From assembly GCF_009725995.1 (NCBI RefSeq), contig NZ_RCNS01000001.1:724283-788282 (forward strand): a stretch of DNA of 64,000 nucleotides. The letters are read 5' to 3'. The notes under the pieces are model-generated. The model searched no databases, had not been told where the DNA came from, and saw only the letters and a program-made list of their open reading frames with translations. The position numbers were made by a program, and so were the translations under genes. Below, one piece after another: positions 8,331 to 18,276 of this stretch (within the stretch, counting starts at the first letter, position 1; each line of letters opens with the position of its first letter). The stretch comes from Zobellia laminariae. GTDB taxonomy: Bacteria > Bacteroidota > Bacteroidia > Flavobacteriales > Flavobacteriaceae.

Positions 8331-11300
8331 ATGTTTTCAAAGAACTTCGAAAAATGGGACAATCTTCTTGGATGGTCCGTCTTTTTTATAGCCCTAATTA
8401 CTTATGCAATTACTGTTGAACCCACGAACAGTTTTTGGGATGCCGGTGAATACATTGCCACATCTGCAAAACTTCAGGTAGGCCACCCACCCGGAGCACC
8501 ATTGCTCCAGATGATCGGTGCCTTTTTTGCCATGTTCGCTATTGAGCAAGATCAAGTGGCCCGTATGGTGAACTACGTATCAGGCGTATCAAGTGCATTC
8601 ACTATTCTTTTTATGTTTTGGACGATTACCAATCTTACCCAAAAACTTATAAAAAGTAAAGATGATGTCATAACGAACAGTAAAGCTATTGCCATTTTTG
8701 GCAGCGGTATCGTTGGTTCCCTTGCATTTACATTTTCTGATAGTTTTTGGTTTAACGCAGTAGAGACAGAGGTTTACTCCACAGCTAGCCTACTCATGGC
8801 TTTATTGCTTTGGCTTGGTTTAAAATGGACCGATGATCTTGAAAATCCGAGAGGGAACAAATGGATTGTTCTTATTTCTTATGTGGTTGGACTTACTTTT
8901 GGTGTTCAGTTTATGGGCTTTTTAGCCATACCATCAATTGGATTACTTTTCTATTTTAAAAAATATAAAACAACAACCGTAAAGAACTTTCTACTTGCAA
9001 ACATTGCCGTAATTGCGGTATTAATGTTGGTTTACAAATTCTCTTTAACCTATGTTTTAAACCTTTTTGGTTGGGCAGAAGTCTTTTTTATAAATAATAT
9101 TGGTCTCCCATTTAACTCAGGAACCATAATTATGGGGCTCATATTTATAGCCGCATTCTATTTTGGATTAAACTACACCCGTAAGAATAATTTTAAAATA
9201 GCAAACACCATTGTTCTTTGTTTGATGTTTCTATTCTTAGGCTTCTCTTCTTGGATGATGCTTCCTATTCGTGCAAACGCAAGAGTGGTCATCAACGAAA
9301 ACAACCCAGAAGATGCACGTGCTTTATTAGCCTATTACAATCGTGAACAATACCCAGGTGTTGACAGTCCTTTTTATGGAACTTACTACTCCAATACATT
9401 TGGAGCAGGTGGCGAAGACAAGGATGAGGCCCCTAAATACGAAAAAGACGAAAAAACAGGTAAATACGTAATCGTAAATTATTACAAAGGCGCTGTTCCC
9501 GGAGATGACCCTAAACATATTGGCTTTCTACCACGTATGTGGAGCGGTCAAAATGCTGAAAATTACATGCGTTATTTTGGGCCATTAGATTTTAAGATGA
9601 CCCAATCTAATGAAGAGCTAAGAAAAGCGGTATCCCAAGTAAAAGATGGTTTTGCCAATGGCGAAATAGATGCCGAACAATATATTAGCTTCCTAAGAAG
9701 GTTTAGTGATTATATTGAAGTACAGCCACCATCAGTTTGGCAAAACGTGAAATACATGGTACAATTTCAGTTTGGATACATGTACTGGCGTTATTTTATG
9801 TGGAATTTTACCGGAAAAAATAATGACGTTCAAGGCCGATACAACGGAAACGGAGAATGGCTCAGCGGAATTGACTTAGTTGACAGCCCCCGTTTAGGAA
9901 GTCAAGACAACCTACCCGATGAAGTCAAGAACAACAAAGCCAGAAATACGTATTTCTTTTTACCACTAATCCTGGGTATTGTGGGCATCTTGTTCCAAAT
10001 AAGCAAAAACCCAAAACAGTTTTGGGTGCTTTTAATATTCTTTTTATTCACCGGTCTTGCTATACAGTTCTACACTAATCCATATATCTTTCAGCCCCGT
10101 GAACGAGACTATTCACTTGTAGGTTCTTTTTATATATTTGGCATATGGATAGGCCTTGGGGTCTATGGTCTTTTTGACGAGCTCAAAAAATATCTTACTC
10201 CAAAAATACTTGCGCCTGCCGTAACTATAATCTGCCTTTTGGCCGTTCCTACGGTAATGGCAATACAAAACTGGGATGACCATGATAGATCTAATCGTTT
10301 TACCGCAAATTCATCGGCTAAAGCTTACTTAGATTCTTGTCAAGAAGATGCTGGGGCCATACTCTTTACTATTGGAGATAACGATACCTTCCCGCTTTGG
10401 TATGCTCAAGAAATTGAAGGTTACCGGACAGATGTGCGTATTATTTGTACCAGCCTTTTTGAAACTGATTGGTATATTGACCAGATGAAGAGAAAGGCCT
10501 ACGAAAGTGAAGCTATTCCTTCACAAATTGCACATGATAAATACCGTTGGGGATCTCGGGATGTACTATACTTCCAAACCGTAGATCCGCTTTTCAACAA
10601 AAAAATATCAGAAAGTCGTTGGTCTATTCAAGACTTCATAAAGTGGGTAGACAGTGATAATCCACAAACTAAATTGAAGTACATTTTAGAAAGGCAAGAA
10701 AATATTGATTTAGATGCGTATTCTGAAAGTAGCCAAAACATTGTTTATTACCCAACGAACTTGCTTCGTATACCGGTAAACAAAAAGAACGTTCTAGAAA
10801 GTGGATTGGTAAAAGAGAAGGATTCAGCGTTAATAGTTGACTATATAGATATTGATTTACCTAAAAGTGCGATTACCAAAAAGAGTATGATGATGCTAGA
10901 CATCATAGCTAATAACGATTGGAAACGCCCTATTTACTTTTCTGGAGGTAGTTTTGATGATGCCGAATTTATTTGGATGAAAGACTATTTACAACTGGAT
11001 GGAATGGCCTACAAATTAGTACCAATTAAGACAGAACGAAGAAATTCTTTTGAAATGGGACGTATAGATTCTGACCTTATGTACGAAGTGGTCACCAATT
11101 GGGATTGGGGCAACTCCGGCGAAGACATTTACCATGACCCGCAAACGCGTATTCAAGGACTGTCTTACCGCAGCAACTTAGCTAGACTGCTTGAGCAGCT
11201 ATTGAAAGAAGATGATATAGAAAGAGCTAAGAACATTATTGACATCTCTATCCAAAACCTTCCTGTAGAAGATTTTGGATACTATACGTTTGTTGAACCT

Positions 11301-11714
11301 TTTGTAGATGGTTATTACAAAGTTGGTGAAACCACCAAAGCAAGAGAACTTTTTGGCAAATTGAAATATATCTACCAAGATCGTCTGGATTACTACTCAG
11401 GTATACCTTTGGAAGAGCAGTATGAGAAAATAGATGAAATCATAGCCGATATGGAAGGATATAGAAGAAATATAGATATCCTAATAGGCAATAATGATCG
11501 CGATATGGCCGAAAAAGAAACCCTGATATTCAATGAATATATAGACAAGTTTCAGCATTTCTATAAAGATAATATCCTAAAAGAAGACGATATGGAGCCT
11601 AACCAAAATCCAGATTTAGAAGATGGTATTTCTATTTCTGATACCACGGCAATAGATGCAGCAACTACAGAGGAAAAGACATTGGACACGGCTCTAGTGC
11701 CCAGTGCCAATTAA
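8331..11714 (+). CDS. GT117 / DUF2723 family membrane glycosyltransferase-like protein
   Basis: An 1127-residue protein. Seen: an N-terminal polytopic part (about residues 15-330) with the conserved early motif FWDAGEYIATS followed by GHPPGAPL. A soluble stretch, a second cluster of membrane segments (about 540-650), and a long extracytoplasmic C-terminal half of about 470 residues follow. The FWDxGE motif in the first external loop is the hallmark of DUF2723 proteins, placed by CAZy in GT117. They have a GT-C fold and are compared with protein O-mannosyltransferases. A role in glycosylating exported proteins or surface glycans is inferred from family membership. Full length for the family, single gene, ended by a strong hairpin. 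Confidence 0.85.
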   Translation: MFSKNFEKWDNLLGWSVFFIALITYAITVEPTNSFWDAGEYIATSAKLQVGHPPGAPLLQMIGAFFAMFAIEQDQVARMVNYVSGVSSAFTILFMFWTITNLTQKLIKSKDDVITNSKAIAIFGSGIVGSLAFTFSDSFWFNAVETEVYSTASLLMALLLWLGLKWTDDLENPRGNKWIVLISYVVGLTFGVQFMGFLAIPSIGLLFYFKKYKTTTVKNFLLANIAVIAVLMLVYKFSLTYVLNLFGWAEVFFINNIGLPFNSGTIIMGLIFIAAFYFGLNYTRKNNFKIANTIVLCLMFLFLGFSSWMMLPIRANARVVINENNPEDARALLAYYNREQYPGVDSPFYGTYYSNTFGAGGEDKDEAPKYEKDEKTGKYVIVNYYKGAVPGDDPKHIGFLPRMWSGQNAENYMRYFGPLDFKMTQSNEELRKAVSQVKDGFANGEIDAEQYISFLRRFSDYIEVQPPSVWQNVKYMVQFQFGYMYWRYFMWNFTGKNNDVQGRYNGNGEWLSGIDLVDSPRLGSQDNLPDEVKNNKARNTYFFLPLILGIVGILFQISKNPKQFWVLLIFFLFTGLAIQFYTNPYIFQPRERDYSLVGSFYIFGIWIGLGVYGLFDELKKYLTPKILAPAVTIICLLAVPTVMAIQNWDDHDRSNRFTANSSAKAYLDSCQEDAGAILFTIGDNDTFPLWYAQEIEGYRTDVRIICTSLFETDWYIDQMKRKAYESEAIPSQIAHDKYRWGSRDVLYFQTVDPLFNKKISESRWSIQDFIKWVDSDNPQTKLKYILERQENIDLDAYSESSQNIVYYPTNLLRIPVNKKNVLESGLVKEKDSALIVDYIDIDLPKSAITKKSMMMLDIIANNDWKRPIYFSGGSFDDAEFIWMKDYLQLDGMAYKLVPIKTERRNSFEMGRIDSDLMYEVVTNWDWGNSGEDIYHDPQTRIQGLSYRSNLARLLEQLLKEDDIERAKNIIDISIQNLPVEDFGYYTFVEPFVDGYYKVGETTKARELFGKLKYIYQDRLDYYSGIPLEEQYEKIDEIIADMEGYRRNIDILIGNNDRDMAEKETLIFNEYIDKFQHFYKDNILKEDDMEPNQNPDLEDGISISDTTAIDAATTEEKTLDTALVPSAN

Positions 11715-11737
11715 GTTCATCACATTTAAGCGAACTA

Positions 11738-11776
11738 AAAAAACGCCGCTACATATTGAATGTAGCGGCGTTTTTT
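11738..11776. terminator. Bidirectional terminator
   Basis: A 16-bp perfect stem (11738-11753 with 11761-11776) whose core is CGCCGCTACA, with A run before and T run after. It lies between the convergent GT117 gene and the thioredoxin-like gene. Confidence 0.92.
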
Positions 11777-11839
11777 TTATTTTAATATGAAGAGGATAAA
11801 ATTACCCTGAGACTTCATGAGAAAAAATATTTATAAAGA

Positions 11840-12136
11840 CTATAGGTATTCGTTTAGAATTCCAATAAGCGTATTAGCATCTTGTTCCCCACTCTGGCGC
11901 CATACCATTTCGCCTTTCTTGTAAATCATTAACGTAGGCAACCCTTTAACACGAAGTGCCTGGGCAAGCTCTTTATTCTTATCTACATCAATTTTTATAA
12001 CCTTGCCTTTATCACCTAAGGCAGCAGCTACATCGCGCAAAACGGCATGCATTGCATTAGATTGCTCGTTCCAATCCGCATAAAAATCCAAAAGAACAGG
12101 GATTTTTAAATCTATTAGTTCACCAAACTTTGACAT
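11840..12136 (-). CDS. Thioredoxin-fold protein without catalytic cysteines
   Basis: A 98-residue single thioredoxin domain: FYADWNEQS at the active-site position, the KIDVDKN strand, GLPTLMIYKKGE with the cis-proline, and a final helix. The canonical WCGPC is replaced by WNEQS, so both redox cysteines are absent and no other cysteine is present. It cannot act as a disulfide reductase by the usual mechanism. A binding or chaperone-like role is possible but not shown. The rest of the fold is well conserved, so this looks like a maintained variant and not decay. No signal peptide, hence cytoplasmic. Confidence 0.85.
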   Translation of the reverse strand: MSKFGELIDLKIPVLLDFYADWNEQSNAMHAVLRDVAAALGDKGKVIKIDVDKNKELAQALRVKGLPTLMIYKKGEMVWRQSGEQDANTLIGILNEYL

Positions 12137-12232
12137 AGGTAGTTATTGGGTTAAGAGCCAAAAGTAAGAAAAATTGTTAAATTGCCACCTATAGCCCAAA
12201 TTTTATAGACTTTTGGAGGCGTTAAAATCGTG

Positions 12233-13462
12233 TTAAGCTTTCTTTTTAAGCGTAATTACGGTTATCTCGGGCCAAATACCAACTCTACCCGGATACCCTA
12301 AAAAGCCAAAACCTCTGTTCACATTTATATACTGACCAAGCTCTTTATAAATCCCCGCCCAATATCTATAACGCCATTTTACCGGGCTCCATTTTATCCA
12401 ACCGGGTATTTCTATACCAAACTGCATACCATGCGTATGGCCGCTTAGTGTAAGGTGATAATGATAATCATCATGCAACACCACATCTTCCCAATGAGAT
12501 GGATCATGACTCATAAGAATTTTAAAATCGTCTTTATCAATATTAGCGACTGCCTTTTTGAGATCACCTGCTTTTTTGAAGCCGCCTCTACCCCAGTTTT
12601 CAACACCTACCAAAGCAATCTTATCATTGCCTCTCTGTAAATATCTGTTTTCATTCAATAAAAGGTCAAAACCTATATTATGCTGAAGAGTTTTCAAATC
12701 CTCTAAATTTTGATGCTTAGCTTCTTCTGTATCCCAATCTACATAGTCTCCATAATCGTGATTTCCCAAAATCGAAAACTTACCATCTTTAGCGTCAAGA
12801 GTTGCAAAAAGGTCAGCCCAAGGCTCCATTTCGGTAGCCATGTTGTTAACCAAATCACCAGTAAAAAGAATAACATCACTTTTTTGCTTATTTATAAGAT
12901 CAATAGCATATTCAATCTTTTTTCTATTATCAAAACTACCACTATGCACATCGGATATTTGGGTGATTTGATAACCATCAAAACCATCGGGCAAATCATC
13001 AAACTCCAAATTATATTTAAGAACTTTAAAATTATATTTCCCTTTATACATTCCATAAAGCAATGCTCCAAAAGGAATTGAAGCTAAACCAAGACCAATT
13101 ATACTCAAAAATTTGCGACGTTCTGGCAGAGTAAATTGCTTTGATTCTCCCGAAAATTTAAAGTAAACACTAGACAAAAACCGAAAGATATCTTCAGAAA
13201 ACAGGAACAATATAGTCACCAACTCAAAAGACAGAACGGTTAGTAAAAACCCAAAAGCATAACTTTTTGGCCTACTAAGCACCCTTCCTTCTTCCTCTCC
13301 AAATGTAAATTGATAGATGAAATTCCCTAACACCATAACAGCTACCGTAATAAAAAGGTAGTATACCCAAGGGTATCTGGTTACAGTTTTTAAAGCCTGC
13401 AAAGTATAGAGGCCCATGACAACATAAGCGATAATAAATATAATCCAACGTAGCATAACCAC
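12233..13462 (-). CDS. Membrane-anchored metallophosphoesterase
   Basis: A 409-residue protein. The first about 150 residues hold several membrane segments; the rest is a calcineurin-like phosphoesterase domain. All metal-site motifs are visible: DVHSG (DxH), GDLVN (GDxxx), GNHDYG (GNHD), SHDP, and SGHTHG (GHxH) near residue 345. The layout resembles the YkuE/YaeI-type phosphoesterases that act on lipid-linked phosphates at the membrane, but the substrate here is not predictable. It follows cutC in the same direction with a 42-base gap. Confidence 0.85.
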   Translation of the reverse strand: MVMLRWIIFIIAYVVMGLYTLQALKTVTRYPWVYYLFITVAVMVLGNFIYQFTFGEEEGRVLSRPKSYAFGFLLTVLSFELVTILFLFSEDIFRFLSSVYFKFSGESKQFTLPERRKFLSIIGLGLASIPFGALLYGMYKGKYNFKVLKYNLEFDDLPDGFDGYQITQISDVHSGSFDNRKKIEYAIDLINKQKSDVILFTGDLVNNMATEMEPWADLFATLDAKDGKFSILGNHDYGDYVDWDTEEAKHQNLEDLKTLQHNIGFDLLLNENRYLQRGNDKIALVGVENWGRGGFKKAGDLKKAVANIDKDDFKILMSHDPSHWEDVVLHDDYHYHLTLSGHTHGMQFGIEIPGWIKWSPVKWRYRYWAGIYKELGQYINVNRGFGFLGYPGRVGIWPEITVITLKKKA

Positions 13463-13504
13463 AAAGGTATTTTAATCTAGCTTTAGGATCGCCCCAATTA
13501 GATT

Positions 13505-14227
13505 TTATTTAACCCTATTTACTATATCTATGATTGTTCCTGAGTCAGTTACGGCAATTTCCACATCTCGTAAAAAGGAAGGGGTGTTCATGGAAACCTT
13601 GTCAGTATAGGGCAAGGTTCTTAAAAATTTTGCTCCCGATAGATGAATAGCGTTAAAACCTCCGCTTTTAAAATCCATAACATTTACTGGCCGCACCCCT
13701 CCCCCAGGCATTATAGAACAAGTTGAAGCTTTCTCATGAAGACTTTTCAAAAGACCCAATCCTTCAAGAGCGGATTTCTGCTGGCCTGAGGTTAATATAT
13801 AATCAACATTTAATGCTTCTAATTGTGACAAAGCTTCAAAAGGATCTTCCACCCAATCAAATGCTCGGTGAAAAGTAAACTTCAAACTTCCTGAAGCTTC
13901 AATCAGTTCCATGGTTCGATCAGTATCTACTGAAAAATCGGTGTTTAAAACACCTGAAACAATACCTTCAAAACCAAGTTTGGCGCAAATAGCAATGTTC
14001 TCTTTCATGACTTCAAATTCATCCGTAGTATATGAAAAATCACCACTCCTGGGACGAATCAATACATGAACCGGAATAGAAATTCGCTCACGAACGCTTT
14101 TTAATAAACCATATGATGGCGTAATTCCACCCACGGCAAGTTCAGAGCAAAGCTCTATACGGTGGGCACCAGCCTTTTGGGCATTTAATGCAGATTGCAA
14201 GGAATTGGCACAGACTTCTACTAGCAT
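13505..14227 (-). CDS. cutC: CutC family protein
   Basis: A 240-residue TIM barrel of the CutC family. Seen: EVCAN at the start, HRIELCSEL, VLIRPRSGDF, FHRAFDW, ILTSG, MPGGGVRP and AIHLSGA, spaced as in the family. CutC was named for copper homeostasis in E. coli, but that role is disputed and the enzymatic activity is unclear. It is divergent from the glycosylasparaginase gene with 64 bases between, a pairing I recall as common in Bacteroidota. Confidence 0.93.
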   Translation of the reverse strand: MLVEVCANSLQSALNAQKAGAHRIELCSELAVGGITPSYGLLKSVRERISIPVHVLIRPRSGDFSYTTDEFEVMKENIAICAKLGFEGIVSGVLNTDFSVDTDRTMELIEASGSLKFTFHRAFDWVEDPFEALSQLEALNVDYILTSGQQKSALEGLGLLKSLHEKASTCSIMPGGGVRPVNVMDFKSGGFNAIHLSGAKFLRTLPYTDKVSMNTPSFLRDVEIAVTDSGTIIDIVNRVK

Positions 14228-14291
14228 TTTACTTATATTTAATGCCCAAGTGGCATTTTAAAACTACGCCTAAAATAGAAATCTCAAGACC

Positions 14292-15281
14292 ATGCAAAGA
14301 AGAAAGTTCTTAAAAAATTCGACTGCCGCAACGGCCGGTCTAATTTCAGCTCCTTTATTGGCTGCCCAAAACAATACATCTCCCGCCTCATTAACGAATG
14401 AAGTAACACCTATAAAACCTATAGTCATATGCACTTGGGACTTTTTTAACGCCTCTTCAAAAGCATGGGACGTATTAAAAGAAGGCGGCTCTTCATTAGA
14501 TGCCGTAACTGAAGGTGTCATGGTAGAAGAGAATGATGTGGACAACCAAACCGTTGGTATTGGTGGTAGACCTGATCGCGATGGCAATGTTACTTTGGAT
14601 TCCTGTATTATGGATAAAGATGGCAATTGTGGCGCCGTGCTAGCCATGCAAAATATAGCCAATCCTATTTTAGTTGCCCGGAAGGTCATGGAAGAAACCC
14701 CGCATGTCATGCTTGCCGGAAAAGGGGCTGAACAATTTGCTTATGAAATGGGGTTCAAGAAAACCAACCTCCTTACCGAGAAATCAAAACAAGAATGGAT
14801 TGAATGGAAAAAGACCTCTCAATACAAACCCATAATAAATATTGAAAATCATGATACTATAGGTATGCTTGCCATTGATGCTAACGGTGATATTTCCGGT
14901 GCTTGTACCACAAGCGGTATGGGGTATAAAATGGCCGGGCGAGTAGGTGACTCCCCAATTATAGGAGCTGGACTTTTTGTTGATAATGAAGTTGGCGGCG
15001 CTACGGCAACTGGTGTAGGTGAAGAAGTGGTCCGCACAGTGGGTAGTTTTCTCATTGTTGAATTAATGCGACAAGGAAAATCACCTCAAGAAGCCTGTAA
15101 AGAAGGTGTAGAACGAATTATGGCGAAAAATAAAGGTCGAAATGATTTCCAAATCGGGTTTATTGCTATCAATAAAGCAGGAGAAACTGGCGGTTATTGT
15201 ATTCATCCTGGATTTACTTATCGATCTTACTCAGAAGAAGGACACGTAAATAATCCTTCTAAAAGTTATATCAAATCTTAA
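14292..15281 (+). CDS. Exported glycosylasparaginase (N4-(beta-N-acetylglucosaminyl)-L-asparaginase)
   Basis: A 329-residue Ntn-hydrolase. The N terminus carries an RRKFLK motif followed by a hydrophobic Ala-rich stretch, typical of a Tat signal. The family's autoprocessing site is present as NHDTIGM (about residue 190), where the Thr becomes the N-terminal nucleophile of the beta chain. GGRPDRDG and GDSPIIGAG are further family motifs. The enzyme cleaves the GlcNAc-Asn bond of N-glycosylated asparagine and acts in the periplasm. It fits a glycan- and protein-degrading marine lifestyle. Length matches the family. Confidence 0.92.
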   Translation: MQRRKFLKNSTAATAGLISAPLLAAQNNTSPASLTNEVTPIKPIVICTWDFFNASSKAWDVLKEGGSSLDAVTEGVMVEENDVDNQTVGIGGRPDRDGNVTLDSCIMDKDGNCGAVLAMQNIANPILVARKVMEETPHVMLAGKGAEQFAYEMGFKKTNLLTEKSKQEWIEWKKTSQYKPIINIENHDTIGMLAIDANGDISGACTTSGMGYKMAGRVGDSPIIGAGLFVDNEVGGATATGVGEEVVRTVGSFLIVELMRQGKSPQEACKEGVERIMAKNKGRNDFQIGFIAINKAGETGGYCIHPGFTYRSYSEEGHVNNPSKSYIKS

Positions 15282-15339
15282 AACACTAAAAAGAATTCAA
15301 AAACTTAACTAGCTTTGGAACCTTTTGAAAAACTATAGC

Positions 15340-18174
15340 ATGCCAGAACAAAAACGACTTTTCTTACTAGACGCCTACGCACTTATTTTTCGTGGTTATT
15401 ATGCCCTCATAAAAAACCCAAGAATAAATTCTAAGGGTATGGACACTTCCGCCATTATGGGTTTTATGAATTCACTTTTTGATGTTATTAAACGTGAAAA
15501 ACCAGACCATTTGGCCGTATGTTTCGATAAAGGAGGAAGCGCCGAGCGTACCGAATTATTTCCAGAGTACAAGGCAAACCGAAATGAGACTCCTGATGCT
15601 ATAAAAATTGCGATACCTTATATACAAGATATACTTAAGGCTATGCATATTCCATCAGTCGTTCTGGAAGGTTGGGAAGCAGATGATATTATAGGCACCT
15701 TGGCAAAACAGGCCGAAAAAGAAGATTACAAAGTTTTTATGGTTACTCCTGACAAAGATTTTGGTCAGTTGGTTTCGGAGAACATATTTATGTATCGCCC
15801 TGCAAGAATGGGTAATGGCATAGAAATATGGGGTATTCCAGAAATACAGAAACGTTTTGGCGTAGAGCGCCCCGAACAAGTAATTGATTACTTGGGCATG
15901 ATGGGTGATGCTAGTGACAACATACCTGGATTACCAGGAGTTGGTGACAAAACCGCTAAGAAATTTATTGAGCAATTTGGCTCTATGGAAGGTCTTTTGG
16001 CTAATACCGATAAGCTGAAAGGCAAAATGAAAGAAAAAGTTGAAGATAATAAGGAACTAGGTCTTCTTTCTAAAAAGCTTGCTACCATTTGTATTGAATG
16101 TGATGTTACCTTCAATGCAGAAGATTATGAAATGTCCATTCCCGATAGCGAGAAAGTACAAGTGATTTTCGAAGAACTTGAATTTAGACGGTTAAAAGAT
16201 CAGTTCATTAAAATATTTTCTGGAGAAACAGAACCCCAGACACAAGTAACTAGTACTGATACTGCAAAAAAAGAAGCATCATCATCTGCCGGCAGCGGAC
16301 AATTCTCTCTTTTTGGAGGCGATGGCGCAAGTGCTGCTACAATAACAGACAGCTCTAGTAGAAAAACGATTAAGGACATATCTCATGTTTACCAAAGTGT
16401 GGTTCCTGGTATGGCCATGAAACTATTTGTTCAGAATTTAATGAAACAGACTTCCGTTTGTTTTGATACGGAAACCACTTCGTTAAATCCGTTGGAGGCC
16501 CAACTTGTAGGTATTGCTTTTTCTTGGGAGGCAACAAAAGGATATTACATTCCATTTCCAGAAGACAAGAAAGAGGCCCAAGAACTTATAGAAATTTTAC
16601 GCCCTTTCTTTGAGGCAGAAAACATTGAAAAAATTGGTCAAAACCTTAAGTATGACATCAAAGTTTTAGATAAGTATGCTATTAAGGTAAAAGGCATGTT
16701 CTTTGATACCATGTTAGCACACTACCTTATCAACCCTGATATGCGCCATAATATGGATGTACTTTCAGAAACATATTTAAACTACACCCCTATTTCAATA
16801 ACCGAACTTATTGGAAAAAAAGGAAAGAACCAATTGAACATGCGTGATATTCCTTTGGAAAAGCAAACGGAATATGCAGTAGAAGATGCCGACATCACTT
16901 TTCAATTAGCGAAACATTTTAGACCAGAACTTGCAGAGGCAAAGACTGACATTCTTTTTAAAGATATTGAAATTCCATTGCTACATGTTCTAGCGGATAT
17001 GGAACTAGAAGGCATCAATCTAGATGAGAAATTCTTGAATTCCCTTTCCGAAGACCTTAACAATGATATAAAAAATCTGGAAGAAAAAATCTATGAAGCA
17101 GCTGGTGAAGAGTTTAATATAGCATCACCAAAGCAACTAGGCGAAATTCTCTTCAGCAAAATGAAATTGGTAGACAAACCCAAAAAGACCAAAACAGGTC
17201 AGTTTTCTACAGCTGAAGATGTGCTTTCTTATTTAGCAAAAGACCACGAAATCATTAAAAATGTATTGGATTATCGTGGGCTAGCCAAGCTAAAGAGCAC
17301 CTACGTAGATGCACTACCGGAACAAGTAGAACCAACAACAGGAAGAGTACATACAGATTATATGCAAACCGTTGCCGCTACCGGCCGTTTGAGTAGTAAC
17401 AATCCAAACCTACAAAATATTCCTATCCGTACCGAAAGAGGTCGCCAAGTTCGTAAAGCCTTTGTCCCTCGCGATGAAAACTACATTTTATTAGCTGCGG
17501 ATTATTCTCAAATTGAATTGCGCATTATTGCTGCATTGAGCGAAGAGACCACCATGATTGAAGCTTTCAAAAATGGAGAAGACATTCACGCATCTACTGC
17601 ATCAAAAGTATTCAATGTGCCTATTGAAGAAGTAACCCGTGAACAAAGAAGTAATGCCAAAACCGTAAACTTCGGAATCATTTATGGAGTTTCGGCCTTT
17701 GGATTGAGCAATCAAACCGACTTATCTCGTGCGGAAGCCAAAGAATTAATTGAGACGTATTACAAAACCTATCCAAAGCTTCGGAGCTATATGAGCAATC
17801 AAATAAATTTTGCTCGTGATAATGGATATGTCCAAACTGTTCTAGGCCGAAGACGTTATTTAAAAGATATTAACGGACACAACGCAATAGTGCGTGGAGC
17901 TGCGGAACGTAATGCCGTTAACGCCCCTATTCAAGGTAGTGCTGCGGATATTATTAAGATTGCGATGATTAACATCCATAAAAAACTTGATGAAGGCAAC
18001 TACAAATCTAAAATGCTTTTACAAGTACATGATGAATTGGTATTTGATATTTTCAAACCAGAATTAGAGGAATTAAAAGATGTCATAAAATCCGAAATGG
18101 AGAACGCCTATAAATTATCTGTGCCCTTAGACGTAGAAGTTGGTGTAGGCCAAGATTGGCTGGAGGCGCATTAA
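15340..18174 (+). CDS. polA: DNA polymerase I
   Basis: A 944-residue family A polymerase from the ATG at 15340 (MPEQKRLFLLDAYALIFRG); a TTG five codons upstream at 15325 would only add a few residues. Seen: the 5' nuclease domain (about 1-290, with GVGDKTAKK), and a 3'-5' exonuclease domain with intact acidic motifs FDTETTS, NLKYD and YAVEDAD, so proofreading is likely active. The polymerase domain follows, with motif A DYSQIELRI, motif B around NAKTVNFGIIYG and motif C QVHDELVFD. It carries out Okazaki fragment maturation and repair synthesis. Confidence 0.97.
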   Translation: MPEQKRLFLLDAYALIFRGYYALIKNPRINSKGMDTSAIMGFMNSLFDVIKREKPDHLAVCFDKGGSAERTELFPEYKANRNETPDAIKIAIPYIQDILKAMHIPSVVLEGWEADDIIGTLAKQAEKEDYKVFMVTPDKDFGQLVSENIFMYRPARMGNGIEIWGIPEIQKRFGVERPEQVIDYLGMMGDASDNIPGLPGVGDKTAKKFIEQFGSMEGLLANTDKLKGKMKEKVEDNKELGLLSKKLATICIECDVTFNAEDYEMSIPDSEKVQVIFEELEFRRLKDQFIKIFSGETEPQTQVTSTDTAKKEASSSAGSGQFSLFGGDGASAATITDSSSRKTIKDISHVYQSVVPGMAMKLFVQNLMKQTSVCFDTETTSLNPLEAQLVGIAFSWEATKGYYIPFPEDKKEAQELIEILRPFFEAENIEKIGQNLKYDIKVLDKYAIKVKGMFFDTMLAHYLINPDMRHNMDVLSETYLNYTPISITELIGKKGKNQLNMRDIPLEKQTEYAVEDADITFQLAKHFRPELAEAKTDILFKDIEIPLLHVLADMELEGINLDEKFLNSLSEDLNNDIKNLEEKIYEAAGEEFNIASPKQLGEILFSKMKLVDKPKKTKTGQFSTAEDVLSYLAKDHEIIKNVLDYRGLAKLKSTYVDALPEQVEPTTGRVHTDYMQTVAATGRLSSNNPNLQNIPIRTERGRQVRKAFVPRDENYILLAADYSQIELRIIAALSEETTMIEAFKNGEDIHASTASKVFNVPIEEVTREQRSNAKTVNFGIIYGVSAFGLSNQTDLSRAEAKELIETYYKTYPKLRSYMSNQINFARDNGYVQTVLGRRRYLKDINGHNAIVRGAAERNAVNAPIQGSAADIIKIAMINIHKKLDEGNYKSKMLLQVHDELVFDIFKPELEELKDVIKSEMENAYKLSVPLDVEVGVGQDWLEAH

Positions 18175-18276
18175 CATACAAAATCCGTCCTTTCACAACA
18201 TTTTTTCGTTGAAAGGGCTTTACATCTTTACTTTTATACTCCTATTCGAAACGGAATTAGGTATAGTAAATTTGAA

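Noticed and set aside
14270..14710. 146-codon minus-strand ORF inside the glycosylasparaginase gene
   Set aside because: It is opposite a gene with a Tat signal and full catalytic motifs; no start signal or domain.
18188..18217. Possible terminator after polA
   Set aside because: CCTTTC-CAAC/GTTG-AAAGG pairs with a bulge but no T run follows; too weak to list.
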